A stretch of DNA of 64,000 nt from Paramecium sonneborni (GCA_905182985.1 CAJJDN010000181.1:32934-96933); one strand, 5' to 3'; shown: positions 1 through 13,436, counted from the first letter of the stretch. Numbers and translations: made by a program. Notes: a model not told the origin generated them from the letters alone.

Positions 1-760
1 TAATGAAAAAGATTATGAGAATAAGTGTTCTTTTCTATTTTACGTAATACTCAATTTTCAAGTCTGTTTTATCAAACAGAAGAAATCAAATTTTATCATT
101 TAAATAAAATTAACAGTATTATTTTAAAATTGAATTATATATTATAGTAAGAGGAAATATGTTGATTTTAATTCAAAAAAGTTAAAAATTAGAATCTTAT
201 TTAATCTTCTTATCGCATGATAATAACTTATTTTAATACATATAGATAATATTTAAGATATTTTTTTTGAATTAGGAATTTAAATTAATTAATTTTATTT
301 TAATTCAAAATTTGTAAGACTCTTACAAATTCGAAATACATTATTTAAATTTTTTGATTAATAATCTATAATTAGTCCATAAAAACTAACTTTCTTATTA
401 AATATGATACTAAAGAAATGATAGATAAAGTTATTTTTCTCATTAAAACTAATCGAGAATAAAAGTAATCGACTGGAATCTCATTTAAATAGATATATAA
501 ATGATATTACTATATAATGATTTTTGTTACCTTAAACATTTATTAAGGTTTATTAGATTCGAGAATATTTATAATATTAAAAAAAGATTAAAATTACATA
601 CTGTTGCTGCACTTGCAAATGTAGTATTGTGAATATTATCAAATTTTAAATTTACAAATTTTTTTCTAAAAAATGCTTGATCTATCTGGATTTTAATATT
701 AAAGATAGATGGCTAATAAAATGCATTTATTGGAAATATATTATAAAAAGAAGATAGTCT
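1..760. other. AT-rich left flank, no supported gene
   Basis: Very AT-rich DNA with scattered TGA triplets in all frames up to about 520. From 521 one plus-strand frame is open and runs into the next entry. I see no recognisable motif, RNA gene or repeat array here. Confidence 0.5.
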
Positions 761-1480
761 ATGATAGATGGAAATAAAAACATTTAAGAAATAATTCAGA
801 TGTGTAAGTTAAAATTATAATATGAGGTTACAAATTTTAGATTGATTTTAATGATATTAATGTAAAAATTAATGAATGATTTATTATTGAGAAATAAATT
901 TATAAAATATTTGTTGAAAAAGGTTGTTAATAAAATTAGGATTTAAAGAGGTGAAATAATGGTTAGATTGAATTTTAGTGAAATAGATTTAGGTGTTAAA
1001 ATTTCTAAATGTAAATTAAATGGATCATCTGCTTTAAAAATAATTTTGAAAAAAGGTTTTTTCTTAAATAAAAAGAGGATTAAAAAATTTCAGAAAATGG
1101 CGATCAATAATAAAGCCATAGAATTCAGAATTAAAAAGAGGGATCAAATAATTTCAGGAAATGGTGAACAATCGATCAAGCCATATAATTGGATCACTTG
1201 TATTTTAGGAAATTTTTAAATGAAAAAGAATTTTGTGATCTATTAAGCATATTTGTGTAAAGATGGTAGTTAAAACTAAAAAAAATATTTTTAGAAAAAG
1301 GAAAATATTAGAAATAAAAATAATCAAGGCTTTTGTTTTGATGATAGTTCCTTTAATGAATGGAACATATGTTTGGTTTCAATTTTTTTTGATAACATAA
1401 ATTATTATAATCTAAAGGGATAGGTAATTTACAAAAATGGAAAAATAGTATTTTAGAATATTTTTGGTAGAGATTATTGA
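761..1480 (+). CDS. Open frame of unknown nature, possibly a gene relic
   Basis: With TAA/TAG as Gln this frame is open from about 521 to a TGA at 1478-1480; the first ATG inside it is at 761, giving about 239 residues. The product is Lys/Asn/Ile-rich, with a basic middle and a C-terminal part rich in aromatic residues. I recognise no domain. Because only one stop codon exists in this code, a 320-codon open stretch in AT-rich DNA can arise by chance or survive in a decayed gene, so this is a weak call. Confidence 0.22.
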
Positions 1481-2099
1481 AAATGTGTAACTTTAATCTA
1501 GAATTATTAGATAATTGAAGTAAAATAGTTAGTAATGATTTTAGAGAATTTAATTTAAGGAATTAATTAATTGATATTGGTAAAAATGAACAAAAAGCAA
1601 ATTATATCTTTATATAAATTTTTTAACTAATAAAATTGTAATATAAAAATAAATATTTTTTTAATTTAAAAAAATGCATATTAAGGAGAATAGTATAATT
1701 TATAGAATTGAAGATTCTATTTAATTTTATCTTAAATCTTTGATTGGTTTTATAAATTTTTCAATTTGATGTTTTAACTAATCTATTAATATGAAATATA
1801 TCTAATAGATGGAAATCTAAAATTGTTAATTATTATGTTTATATATATATGGAGATGTGATTTGTGAGTTCAATGATTTAATGAATTATTTTGGTGTAAA
1901 AATTTGAGTGTTAAATTAAAATAGAAAAAGTTATATGTGGATATGATTAATAAAGATGATTAAATTCATTTAGTTAATAAGTTGAGCTAATTTGAATAAA
2001 AGGAGATTTATATTTGTTGGGATATAAATTAATTGAAAATAAAAGAAATAATAAAAATAAATTTGAGAATATATTAATATTAATTATATAAATTAATTA
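1481..2099. other. Intergenic, nothing seen
   Basis: AT-rich spacer between the doubtful left frame and the PDCD5 gene. No open frame that I can defend; the promoter of the next gene must lie here but shows no clear motif. Confidence 0.5.
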
Positions 2100-2488
2100 A
2101 TGGATCAATTGGATTAGAAATAGTTAGAATAACTAAAGTAGTAATAAGCATAGAAGGAGTAGATGGAAGAAGTGAAAAAGTCTATATTGACATAGATTTT
2201 AACACCTGAAGCAAAGCAAAGATGTATATTAATTGAGTATTTGAATTTTAGTGGCAAATATAAAATTAGTGAAACCAGAGAAGGCAGAATTAATAGAAGT
2301 TTAACTTTGTTAATGGGCAAAGTAAGGAAAGATAACAAATTAGTTATCAGAGGAGGAATTAATAAAATTGTTAGAAGCAGCTGAAGGATAGAAAAAATAA
2401 GAAACAAAAGTTACTGTAATATATAGATATATAAATAAAATAGTTTAAGAGAAGGAAATTATCAAGTGATGATGAAGATGATATTTGA
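2100..2488 (+). CDS. PDCD5: PDCD5 (TFAR19) family protein
   Basis: Two 28-nt introns (2224-2251 and 2416-2443) join three exons into 110 residues. The product begins with a Gln/Glu-rich coiled helix, then has the family core with SILTQILTPEAKQRLANIKL and KLVKPEKAE, the helix around LSEEELIKLLE, and the C-terminal TFKRRK followed by an acidic SSDDEDDI tail. This order and length match eukaryotic PDCD5 (about 125 residues), a DNA-binding-like three-helix protein linked to TIP60 and chaperonin function in animals. Both introns are needed to restore the family sequence. The start is the only ATG giving the N-terminal helix. Downstream lies the end of a convergent carrier gene, 46 bp away. Confidence 0.95.
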
Positions 2489-2534
2489 ATGTATGTTACA
2501 ATAATATATATAAACAATTAACAAAAAGATAAAT

Positions 2535-3480
2535 TCATGTTGATAACTCTCTTAAATAATCAAAACAAGTAAATTGAATAGAAGCAGCTGGAACTATTCT
2601 AATGAGTGTAATCCAGAATCCTCTATAATAAGATATTAATCCTTCTTTTCTCATTTTCTTGACACAATCAGAAAATGAGACATAAGCACTTAATGCTCCT
2701 AATGATCCATTAATTTGAATTCTTCTTCGAATTGTATCAATAGGATAAGTTAGAGCTGTAGCAATAATAGTAGAAATAGATCCGATTCCAATAAACTTTG
2801 CCAATTAAATTAAACTCAAATCAGGTTTATGTTATTAAGGTATATAATCTCTTAATTAATCATGTACAAGAAAACTTATTCCTAGATATGGTATTATACC
2901 ACAAGAGGATATTATGAATCCTTGATAAAAACCAGAGAATCCTTAAAAATTATATGTTTTCTTTATGCAATCAATAAATCCAGAATACATACTAGTCTTA
3001 TTACAATGACTCATGTCTACTGTTAATTTTACACGTAGAACTTCAAGTGGATAATGGATTATTTAATTTAATAAACCTGTACAAAATCCTGCCACTAATC
3101 TGTTTGTTACTTTTCTTATATACTATTTTAGGTATTAAAATATTTTATACATTTTCTTTTTATCGATATTCAGAAACATAATGTTTGAATTTATCATATA
3201 CAGTAAAACGTATTGCTGCATTAGGAATAGTTTTAATTACATTTAAACCATTACCTCTCCAAAATGAATATAATCCTTAGGTTTTATAAATCTATTATAT
3301 TCCTAACCATGTTCGATCAATCTTATCTTCACATTTTAAAATGGGACTTACCTATAATATCAATTTCATTCTTTCTAAAGGTGCTGTTGCTGTTTTACTA
3401 AAAGCTTATGAGAATGTAGTAACAACCATACATTTCCAAAATGTTAATTTTCGTTATTATTTTTCTTAAGGGTAAGACAT
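2535..3480 (-). CDS. Mitochondrial carrier (SLC25 family)
   Basis: One 28-nt intron (3123-3150) is removed to give 305 residues, the usual carrier size. Three repeats of about 100 residues each carry the Px[D/E]xx[R/K] signature: PLERMK near residue 34, PLEVLRVK in repeat two and PIDTIRRR in repeat three. Repeat one also has the FWRGNGLNVIKTIPN stretch found in Ca-dependent ATP-Mg/Pi and CoA-type carriers, and repeat three has an RRR run like that of ADP/ATP carriers. It should sit in the inner mitochondrial membrane and exchange a nucleotide-like solute; the exact substrate cannot be read from this. The ATG at 3480 gives a short hydrophilic leader before helix one. Confidence 0.92.
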
Positions 3481-3536
3481 TTTTTGTTTATTTAATGAAA
3501 ATTGAAAATATATTTATTTAATTATTTTATAAATAT

Positions 3537-5261
3537 TCAAGATTTTTTAGAGATACGAAGTGTTTTTTATTTCTTTAAACTAACACGAAGACGAGATGAC
3601 TTTTCTTAACCAATTTGATTATTATCATCATCTAAAAAAATGAAAGAACTCTATTCAATAATTGATGACACAAATCTCTCCACATCAGAATGGATAAAAA
3701 ATATATTCTTAAGTTGCATTGCATAAATGTCATTACTTAATTTAAAAATCCTTTATCGTAAAGTCATAATGTCTACGGTATCTCTAGTAAATTTTAATTG
3801 CAACTTTGCAGTTTTAATTTCCTATCTATATTTCATTATTTCTCTCTATTCTCTAATATGAGATCGATATCTTTCTCTCATCAATAGAGTAATAAACAAA
3901 TTCTAAAAATATATTTGATATCCTTTTTCATATAAAAATTTAACCCAAGTTAAAAATCTTTTATCACCTTTATGCATTGATTAATATTGATGAACTTTCA
4001 TTGTATATTAATCCCATTTTTATATCATCTTTATTTTATATTCACGTACATTCCTTACAAATTAATTTAAATTTATCCTGATTAATTGTAATTTAGTACT
4101 TGCAATAAGAGCCTTCTTTTTAAACATGTACAATTAGGCTCTCCATTTTAAAGTTGGTAAAACTTGTACTAATGAATTGTATATAATTCTCCTTTTAGAT
4201 TACTTACAAAACATCATTAAAGTCATTATTGTCTATTCTATACTTCGATAATTCAAATCCTCACAATTCAATGTATAATCTTATCTAAACTTTTTCATTC
4301 TTTCCCTTATACTTTCAATCATACATTCATTTCTCTTTTATTATTTCCTTCTTAATTTTAATTTCAAATACAAACTTTTTACTAATCTCAAATATAGAAG
4401 CAATTCACTCCATAAGAATGTTTAATCTCTCTATCTCTTTTTATTTCTATTAAACAATGTATATAATTTTATTCCTTCATGGGTCCTTACTTTTATTTAA
4501 AAATCAATATTTTTTTATTAATTTGCTTCCATTATAGCTTTCTTTTATAGATTTCTTGTTTTTAATACTTATAAAAACCTATCAGAACGTGAGACTTCCA
4601 TTTCATACTTATTTACTTTCTTAACTGCTTCTATCTTATTTTAATTTACAATAAATTAAGGCATTCTTCGAATCTCATCACTCATTTCTATTCTTTCATG
4701 ATTACTTGAAATTCTTATTAATTTCTTAAAAGAATCTGTTTATCCATAATAAATCATAAATTTAATGTCTGTTTATTTACGAGCTACAAATGCTAAATTT
4801 AGTTTCTCTTCTCCATTATGTCTTACAGTCCAAGTTCTATTTCTTATAACTTGATCACAATTAAATTTTGTAGGAAATGGAGAATTAAAAGATATCATAA
4901 TCTAAAATTCTCCATCACAATAAACTGTACAATTCAAAGGAGATTTTTAACCTTTTATTAGTATATTACAATAATAGAATTCCATTGGTGTCACTTTATA
5001 AATCTTCCCAGAAATTAAGGTGCCACCTAATTAACATTCTGAACGAATATTAGGTTCAGTTGTTGTTTATTTTAATGAATAACGAAGACTTTTTAATTCT
5101 TCTACACTTTCAAGTATCATCCATGAACGCTAAAACTTCTCTGATGTCTCTTCCAATATACGAGATTAATCAAATACACCAGAACCACTTGTCTATGATC
5201 TATAATGTGATATTGATGGTGAATTAAGCTGATTGGCTGGTCTCAGTAATGATTTCTTCAT
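3537..5261 (-). CDS. Large basic protein of unknown function
   Basis: A single uninterrupted frame of 574 residues with no intron. The first 60 residues are Ser/Gln-rich and look disordered. Residues about 85-190 alternate hydrophobic and polar residues with Gly and Cys (GGTLISGKIYKV), suggesting a beta-rich domain. The remainder is strongly basic, helical and rich in Arg, Lys, Tyr and Gln, ending in a Ser/Lys-rich tail. I do not recognise the family; it may be ciliate-specific, perhaps cytoskeletal by composition, but that is a guess. It lies 56 bp upstream of the carrier gene on the same strand. Codon use looks normal for the window. Confidence 0.85.
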
Positions 5262-5823
5262 TATATAAATATTATTTATTTTTCACAAATTTTTTAGTAG
5301 TTTCTCATTTATTTTATTATTATTATCCCATCTATTTATTACTTAACTTAATTATATATCATCATTTTCAATACTCTAACAACTATTATAATGTATAAAA
5401 TGATACTTATAACACAATTAAAAATATATTTGTATTTTACACTACCCTCTCCTTCTAGTTGAAATTGAATCAATCTTTTAATAACTTCATTATTTCATAA
5501 ACAATTTCCAATCTCCAATCTCAAATAAAGTAATATATTACTTTATCTAAAGCATATATAATCTCATTTTAAAAACAAAGAATTAAAAAGTAAAATTACC
5601 ATCTCTAAAAGTTTTAAGTACAATGTACTAAATTAATAGTATTAAAATTAACCCGTACTCTTTCTATTGGATCAGAGCAAGAAAATTTAAGGATTCTGAT
5701 AATTTATTTGGAAAATTATGATTCACAATTTATTCAACAAATAATAAATAAACAAAATTCAATTTATATATTGTATTTTTTAAGGATTAATAATAGTTGA
5801 CATGTTTAAACTCTTAAATCAAA
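5262..5823. other. Intergenic, nothing seen
   Basis: Spacer upstream of the minus-strand unknown gene. T-rich and A-rich patches only; it should contain that gene's promoter. No motif was recognised. Confidence 0.5.
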
Positions 5824-6027
5824 ATGTAAATGATTGTAACTAGAATTACACCTACACCAACTTTATTAGGATATGGATTTTTACACATCAATAATGAAGA
5901 TTTTTTAGATAGTGTTTTACAAGTCAGAAGAAGCTATAAAAAAATAACAAAACCATTATTATTTGGAATCAATAAATACCAGAATAATGTAAATAATTAA
6001 TATAAAAGAAATATTTTTTTGTTATGA
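5824..6027 (+). pseudogene. Short coding-like fragment, probable gene relic
   Basis: A 67-codon frame starting at ATG 5824 with ordinary, non-repetitive codons for about 55 residues, including TPTPTLLGYGFLHI and a DSVLQVRRSYKK stretch, then dissolving into AT-rich sequence before TGA. The composition is clearly unlike the surrounding spacer, so I think it is the remains of the 5' end of a gene. No continuation in another frame or through a small intron was found. Function unknown. Confidence 0.35.
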
Positions 6028-7701
6028 TAATAATTAGGATAGATCTTTAAAGATTTAAGGTTAAAATTTATATTAAGTTGTTAGTAATTTGAATTGTTTA
6101 AGACATGAAAGGATACAAAGTTTAAATTGCTTTTAAGTAATTTAGTAAGTTTACAAATTATTTTACACTAGGTTCAAATGATAATAGATTAATATTATAT
6201 AAGAGTAGATTTCTGAAAATGAATGAGGTAAATGTAAAATGATTAATATTCATCATAAATATAATGTTTATTTAAAATGGAGAGGGGGATAAAATTACTT
6301 AAAAAAGAAGAAGAGTTAATAGATTATGACTTCGGATTTTGAAATAATTACTATAAGATATATAAATAAAACGTAATTATCCAGTGTATCGATTATAATT
6401 TTAAAGTAAAAACATAATTAAGAAATAAAAAGAATATTAAAATTTTTTTTATTATTTCAAGAATAAATATAATAATAATTTTAATTGAGGGATAGTTATA
6501 ATTTTAATATTGTATAGTATAATAAATTAAGATTCTTACTAATGCAGAAGACCTCTCAAACTTTCAGATCATTGCCTTAACCAGAAATGTTAATTTTTCA
6601 TTGTTAAAAATGATAATCAATATTTATACAAAAACAATAGTTAATGGTTTGAGTAGGGAAAAGAAAATCAATATTTGGAATAAGGGACAAATAGGCAATG
6701 AACTATTTTTAAATAATTCATTTAATCAACTCAGATACATTTGCATTCTTATGGATTTTCAGAAGATTATTTTAGTTTTTTAACTTTAGAATTTATGAGT
6801 ATAGTGAATACAAGTAAGAAAAATCAAATATATATTACTTTTTGATTGTTTTCAATAAAAAGAAATAGTTTTATACAGAAAAAATAAATTATAAATCTAT
6901 TTCGACCTGATCCACTTAATATCATAAAAACCAATTTATTGAATTTTGAGGTCATTAGAATACTTAGTATTTTATTGATAAAGATCTTAATACATAAACG
7001 TAAATCTTAATTATTCCTGAAGAATATGCATTTAATATCATAAATTTTATATTCTTTCAAAGTTAACATTAACAATGATCCTTAAAATTTGAATTTAGTC
7101 ATTGATATGTCATTTTAATCTCGGAATAAAATAAAGAATAATAAAAAAATCAAATGAATAAAACATAAAATTATGTGAACTTTTTATATATGATGCAAGC
7201 AAATCCATTTTCTATGATTAATATCTGCAGCAATACAATAGTAAATATTTTAATGAAAAGAAGCCCTTATAAATTATTATTGTCTCTAAGTAAAATTTAA
7301 TGCTTTTTTTAGAGGTTAATTTTAATTTAATTGTATTTTAATTATTAATTTCAATATTTTTATTGGGAAAACAAAAGGATTAATCTACTAGATTATAAAG
7401 ATTGTCGAATTAATAACTATTCATTTTAAATCGGAAAAAGAGAATTTTGTTTGAATGTAAAGATAAATTAGAATAATATGAGTAAATCTATCTTTAGATT
7501 AATAAGTTGTTTAGATTTTAGCATTTTAACATTTTTTATTGAAAGTTGACAGAATATAATTTTTATTGTGAAAATAACAATCTTATAGCTTCAAAATGAA
7601 TAATGAAATATATTTATATTTCTTTTATAAATGTATTGCTAAATTATAAAAAATAAAAGATGTTTCAATTTTGATATTTTTAAATAAAATTTTATTTAAC
7701 A
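6028..7701. other. Long spacer with unsupported short frames
   Basis: About 1.7 kb without a defensible gene. Around 6540-6790 three overlapping plus-strand frames each look partly coding for 25-60 codons (one starts MQKTSQTFRSLPQPEM), which suggests a decayed gene, but no single reading can be reconstructed. Confidence 0.4.
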
Positions 7702-8338
7702 ATGTAATCTAATGGATAAAAGTCACAAATTATTAAAAGAACAAGTTTTTTGAACTCCTCTTCCACTTTAAATACTATTAATAGAAGCAATTCTATAGTT
7801 TAAGATAACAATTAAAAATAGGAATTAAGAAGGTAATTAATATATTCTTATTCATCTTTTTAGATATCCAACGTAATGGACTGAATAGTTGGACAATAAA
7901 TCTGATAATCGATTTCATTAAAGTATAATGAATAAAAGCAGAGAAGATTGCAATCCTAATTTAGCTTAACCTAGTAAAATATTTGGAATTTAAGATGGGT
8001 AATTAATAAAATAATTTAAAGTAAAAATCCAAGTAGATTTCATACAATCAATACAGCCAATGAAGATCTCTTGACATCTATTAAGAAAAGAAATCAATCT
8101 TTAGGAAAAATAGGAAGCTGGTAATAGACTTCTAAATAGATTGAATCTTAATGGATTTCTAAATCAAATACTGGCATAACATTATCTAGAAGATTAGATG
8201 CTTAAGTGTCTCTTTCTGAGTTATTAGAGATATCAAGACAATTAGATTGTTCATAATAAGATGAAATAAAACAATTATCAGGAAATTATGTAAGTTAACT
8301 TTTCTAATTATCTTAAACAATTGAAAAAGTATAATTGA
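7702..8338 (+). CDS. Ser/Gln-rich protein of unknown function
   Basis: Introns at 7833-7863 (31 nt) and 7999-8021 (23 nt) are well supported because each restores frame. The protein starts with a Ser/Asn/Thr-rich segment, then QQTSKQIESQWISKSNTGI and a short leucine-containing helix ending near LSGNY, about 180 residues in all. The 3' end is uncertain: I assumed a third intron at 8290-8329, which at 40 nt is longer than any other here and leads to TGA at 8336-8338. Without it the frame stays open to about 8570, overlapping the convergent hydrolase gene. No domain recognised; largely disordered by composition. Confidence 0.7.
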
Positions 8339-8489
8339 TTTATATTGTATATTTAAAATGCTATTATTTAAAATAGAAACAAAAAATAAATAGTTATTAT
8401 TGTTCTTCGTAAAGTAAAGAGATGACTTATTTTAATTATTTATTTATGATATATTAATTCTTCTATAAAAGTAATTAGTATCTATAATA

Positions 8490-9509
8490 TCATTTTAGAT
8501 TGGACAATTGCATTAAAGCTTTGTCTTTCTAGATCTTTGCAGAATTCTTATTATGTGTAGATATTGATTGATTTCTCATAATTTTCTATTTAATTTTAAT
8601 TCCAGTTGCTATATATTTTTGTTCATCTAAATCTCCTAATAGACGCTCAGGATATTTAGTTGGACTAAATCTACTTTAAGGTGTCATTGATTAAGTAAAT
8701 GCAATAATAGTTTTAATAATTTCAGTAGATCTTTACTCATTATGATTACTTTGCAATGCAATAATTTTCTTATTACCAAGATATCCCTTGAATATTGTAT
8801 CAAAATGATATTAAGGAATTAAATTATCTTATTTTGATGCTAACAATAACATTGGACAAGTAATATTCAAATTTAAAGGTAATTAGACTTTATTAATTTA
8901 AAATTAGAATAATTTAACAATGCATCCTAGAATATTAAATATTATATACTTCTAATCAACTCATATAATCCTTTATTTATTATTTCTGGAGTGTGGAGTT
9001 TCAATTTTATTAAATTTAGTACTACATCCTCTAAAACTAAAAAAGGACTATCTAAAACCAAACATTTTATATTTCTATTCTTCTAAGCATACATTAATGC
9101 TGTAGATGCACCCATTGATCTTCCCCATAAAATTATATGAAAATATTTCTCTTTCAAATATTTCATCACTAAAGCTACATTCTCTTCCTCTTTTAAACTT
9201 CATCAAAATAACTAATTACCCAAAAGTTACAAACTCTCCCTCTGATTATCCAGCTGCCTAAAAGTCAAATGAACAAAAATCAAAATCCACTTTGCATACA
9301 TATGGAGCATATTAAACACCTTCTAATCTTGATCCATTATAACCATGTAAATATAAAATACATGATTGTGTATATTTATTGCATTTATAAACAGAACATT
9401 ATAATCCTTCCAATTAGAAATCTTATCTTGGATAACCACATTCTAAATCTGATTTATTATACATTACACGCTTTGGTTACATTATTTACCTACAATAACC
9501 ATCAAACAT
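8490..9509 (-). CDS. Alpha/beta hydrolase, serine hydrolase type
   Basis: Introns of 22 nt (9198-9219) and 23 nt (8927-8949) are removed to give 324 residues. Seen in order: strand and oxyanion region CILYLHGYNGSRLEG, the turn FDFQAAGQSEGEFVTFG, the nucleophile elbow GRSMGA with Ser near residue 124, the acid-loop LASKQDNLIP and a His in LQSNHNEQR, so a complete Ser-Asp-His triad is likely. About 60 hydrophilic residues follow the catalytic domain. It resembles the large ciliate group related to ABHD17/BEM46-like hydrolases, which act on acyl esters or thioesters; the substrate is unknown. It is convergent with the preceding plus-strand gene. Confidence 0.9.
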
Positions 9510-9721
9510 TTTATTTTAATACTTCCAAATATTATGTAATTATTTATATACCTTTTATAACAAAATATTTATATATACACATTTCAATAATCAATTATGT
9601 ATTATAAATCATTTTATCTATCACAATATCTATATTATTATCCTTTAAATATATTTTTTCATTTTTATTTTACTTACCAAAAAATACATATTACTAAACT
9701 TTTCAATATTAACATCACTTT

Positions 9722-10378
9722 ATGAAAGTATTAAAGCTAATAATAAACATTTTTTTCATTTTATTAGCCTAAGACAAAAGCTCTACTGTTTTATTAACTT
9801 TTTTGAAGCTTTATTGTAATACTACTTTTGATCTTTTTTAAATTCTATTCTTTTTATTTTTATTTGCCTAAAATGTTGTAAAAAATGTAATCATTAAATT
9901 AATAATCTTTTTATCAAGATCTCTATTAAAACATTTGAAATAATTTCATTTTTAGATTAATCAAAAGATCAAGAAAAATCCAATATAATTTGTTTAATTT
10001 TACTATTAATGTATTTTTCAGCAAAAATAATTACATTTTTAAATAATTATACATTTTGAAAATTCTTATTCTAATGAAGTCATATTGAATATTATCCTTT
10101 GCTTTTACAATTTCTGGTAAATTATTTTTAAAATATAATTTTTCAGATTTTAAAATTAATTACAACAAACTATATGTTATAATAACCCAAACAATTTTCT
10201 TTATATTTTTTTTGAAAATCTTTCCTTATAAATTATATAAGTATTTCTCTTTTTATTGATTTTATTGATGAAAATGAAATTGAAGATTTGTACACTAATC
10301 TTTACATATTGTTATAATTTAAACAAAATATCTCATAAATTGTAACTTGACTGCATTCTTTTGAATCCTTATTCATGA
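9722..10378 (+). CDS. Doubtful T-rich open frame with hydrophobic N-terminus
   Basis: A 218-codon frame from ATG 9722 to TGA 10376-10378. The start, MKVLKLIINIFFILLAQ, looks like a signal peptide, but the rest is dominated by Phe, Ile, Leu, Asn and Gln as expected of random T-rich sequence. I recognise no cysteine pattern or domain. It may be chance or a relic. Confidence 0.18.
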
Positions 10379-10860
10379 CTTATTTTTAAATAGGATTTTA
10401 ATAAAAAAGATATCGATTTCATTGAATTACTTATAATTACTCAATTTTAATAAGAAATTATTATCAATCATTAGTTAATTTTAAATAAATAAGATATTAT
10501 GAAAATTTCTCTAATTTTACAAAAAAGCTGTCTACTGATTGATAGAATAAAATCAAATATTATCTTAGATGTGTATTTACGTGAAAACAACATTATCTTT
10601 GTTATTATTTGATAAAAAGATATCTTAAGGAAGTAGAAATATAAAAAATAGAAGTAATATTATTTTTTTATGAAATTTTAATAATAATCGTTTCTAATAT
10701 TTATTTGAAGCTCTATTAAATAGAAATTATATAAAATGTTAAAAAATAATAAGAATGAAAATGTTCTGAGAATGATTGAATCTGTTGTTATTTTATTTAT
10801 GTAGTGAAGTGAGCAATCAAAATTAAATAATTTTTAATTGAGAATTCAAAATTCAAAAGA

Positions 10861-12133
10861 GAGAGTTTGAATGAATATAGGGATTTAAGTAATAATTGGA
10901 TAGAAATTTGAATATTAATTAAAAATAAATAAATTAGGAATGAAAGAGTTAAACAAATTAGAATGCATACACTAAAAAATGAATGATTATCGCCTTAAAA
11001 ATTTCTATCAATTAAATAAATTCATAAATAAATGAAAAAGACTATTTAAGGAGAAGATGATAATGCAAGTGATTACAAAAAACAAATAAAATGGTGTTTA
11101 AGATGACTTGATTAATGAATGAAAAAAAAATTGGTATTAGTAAAAAAACAGTGAGAACTATATAGAAAATAAGAAATAAATAGATTGAATGAAATCGTTT
11201 GATAAATATTGAATAAATATATAATATGGATTAATAGATAATAGTCATAGGTATAATAAATTTAGCAATTGAGTTTTTAAATAGAATTTCAGAAGATATA
11301 TCAATAGTTTAATTTTATTATCAACTATCAGTAAAGTGAAATGATTATTCTTAATTGCTTAATAAAATCTAGAAATAATTTACTGATAAGGCGATTTAAA
11401 TTTTAATTAAGCAAAGAGAATGAGATAAAAAATATAAGAACGAATATGCATTTTTAAAGAGGAGTTATATAAAGTTAAGGAGGAGATTTTTGATGATTTT
11501 ATGTTAATGTTTGAGGTAGCAGACTAGAATATTTGAGGAAGCTTACTAAAATAAAATATAGAGGATTTAAATAATAAAGATAAGAATTTAAGAGAAGAAT
11601 ATGAATAAATCTTATTTAAAGATAAATATGTAGGATGTAATTATAAGTTCAGTGATTGGATACAAATGATATTGAATACTAAAATTAGAAATGAATATTA
11701 AACTACAAATTAATAAGGAAGAACCTATAATAATCAAATTAATTAGGGTTTTGATAGATAGAGAATTCATTTCAAGGTATTAAGTAGAATAAACATATTT
11801 AGAGATATCAAAGACTTTATTATATATTGAAAAAGTAGAGATTTGGAAAGTATCTAATAAAGCTTTAAGTTATGATCTCTGTAAATATTTATGATTATGT
11901 CAATAAAGGAATAATTAATCCAAGAAGATTTTCTTAAATTTGATAAGTATTTCTTAAAACTCAAATTATTAATTATTTATAGAATATGATAAAAAGATTA
12001 AAGGAAGAAGTTTTGATATTTAGAGAAATATAAATCTTTAAGACTCATATATAGATTGAAAATAAATAAATAGTTTAAACAAAAATTAATCTTCTAGTAT
12101 ATGTTATTAATAAGTGAAGAATTTTAATTGATT
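10861..12133 (+). pseudogene. Decayed coiled-coil-type gene
   Basis: Coding-like stretches follow one another in changing plus-strand frames with TGA codons between them. The best piece (about 11460-11830) reads EELYKVKEEIFDDF, then NIEDLNNKDKNLREEYEQ, then YKFSDWIQMILN; another near 11830-11890 reads IEKVEIWKVSNKALSYDL. Small introns do not explain the frame changes. I infer a degraded gene for a long helical protein; the limits are approximate and the family is unknown. Confidence 0.4.
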
Positions 12134-12445
12134 TCATTTCTAAAAATATAGAATCGGTATCTCAATTGTCACCCTAATATTAAGATGATTAAATTAGAAT
12201 TAAAGCAATTAAATAATAAAATAAGGTTTGAATTCCTTAAAGACTGTGGTGTTGGATGGTAATAACAATTTCTATCCATCTATCTATAATAGTTCTGTAT
12301 CTCTAATATCATAAAGTTTATAACCAACTTTATAGATCAATCCTAAAAATGGATTGGGATTCATTGTACCAACCTATTAAATTATATTATTTTTATAAGA
12401 TACACTGATATCAACTTGAGAATTAAATGGTCACTTCGAATACAT
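12134..12445 (-). pseudogene. Gene fragment with premature TGA
   Basis: One minus-strand frame contains a coherent run of about 75 codons (including NPNPFLGLIYKVGYKLYDIR and LLLPSNTTVFKEFKPYF), but it has an in-frame TGA at 12431-12433, near its start, and has no continuation on either side. The sequence is clearly protein-like and less AT-biased than its surroundings. I do not recognise the protein. Another coding-like scrap lies upstream on the same strand near 12840-12950 and may belong to the same dead gene. Confidence 0.5.
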
Positions 12446-13436
12446 TGATCAAAATCTTATCAAATTTTATATAATGTTATTTGAAATTCAATTATCATTT
12501 ATCTATATAATTGCATAATATTTTTTCAAATGAAATTAATCTCAACTTTGGTTATACAAAGTAGCCAGAGTTATTAAATCACTAATATATTGAATGATAC
12601 TGTCTAAATATTTCACTCTATGTTGGTTGGCGATATATGATAATCAATTTAATCTATCTAAGTTTACAATTCTATATACATATTTTAAGCAATTTACAAT
12701 TAATCACTTACACAAAAACAGCCATTCAAGTACTAAAAATAATAAATATAAGATCACATCAAAAATATTCAAGAGTTGCCATTATATGTGGATTATGATG
12801 TTTAAATCTTATATTATTTGTAATCAATAAACAATGTCGAAATTTAAGAACTATTATTCTATGATTAACTAAATCTTTTGCTGAAGATGAATAATAACTA
12901 CCTCTTAATGAATTTAGATTGCCTATGCTTGAATTAGACAACAACAAAAAGTAGAATTCTATTTCATTAATATATTCAATGCTGAATGTAATATAGAATC
13001 ATAATGAGTTCAGTATTTTGTTATTATTTATTAAGAATTATAACTATTTCAATGTTCGAATGAATACTTCATTCCAAATGATGTCGAGTATCTCGAACTA
13101 TGGAGATTTAGAAAAATAGATTTTAAGTATATATTAATTAGTAGCCATAACTAACATACATCTCAAAGACACTAATTTAAAAGGATGTAAAAATTGAACC
13201 AAAAATAATAAAGAATTATATTCGGAAGCATATATGAAAATTGAGCTGAAGAATTATTTTATAAATTAATACCTTTGAAATGTTCGGCTCCATATTTGTA
13301 AATTTTCAAAAATAATGATAATTTTTATTTTGATATATCTAAATAAGATAAATGGACAAATATAAAAATAGATTACACAAAATCTTTTATTATTTAATAT
13401 ATTTATAAATTAAATTAGCTGTCTAAATAAGTGAAG
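12446..13436. other. Spacer with scattered coding-like scraps
   Basis: No intact gene. A minus-strand scrap at about 12850-12950 (SSIGNLNSLRGSYYSSSAKD) looks coding but is closed by TGA on both sides of short frames. Confidence 0.4.
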
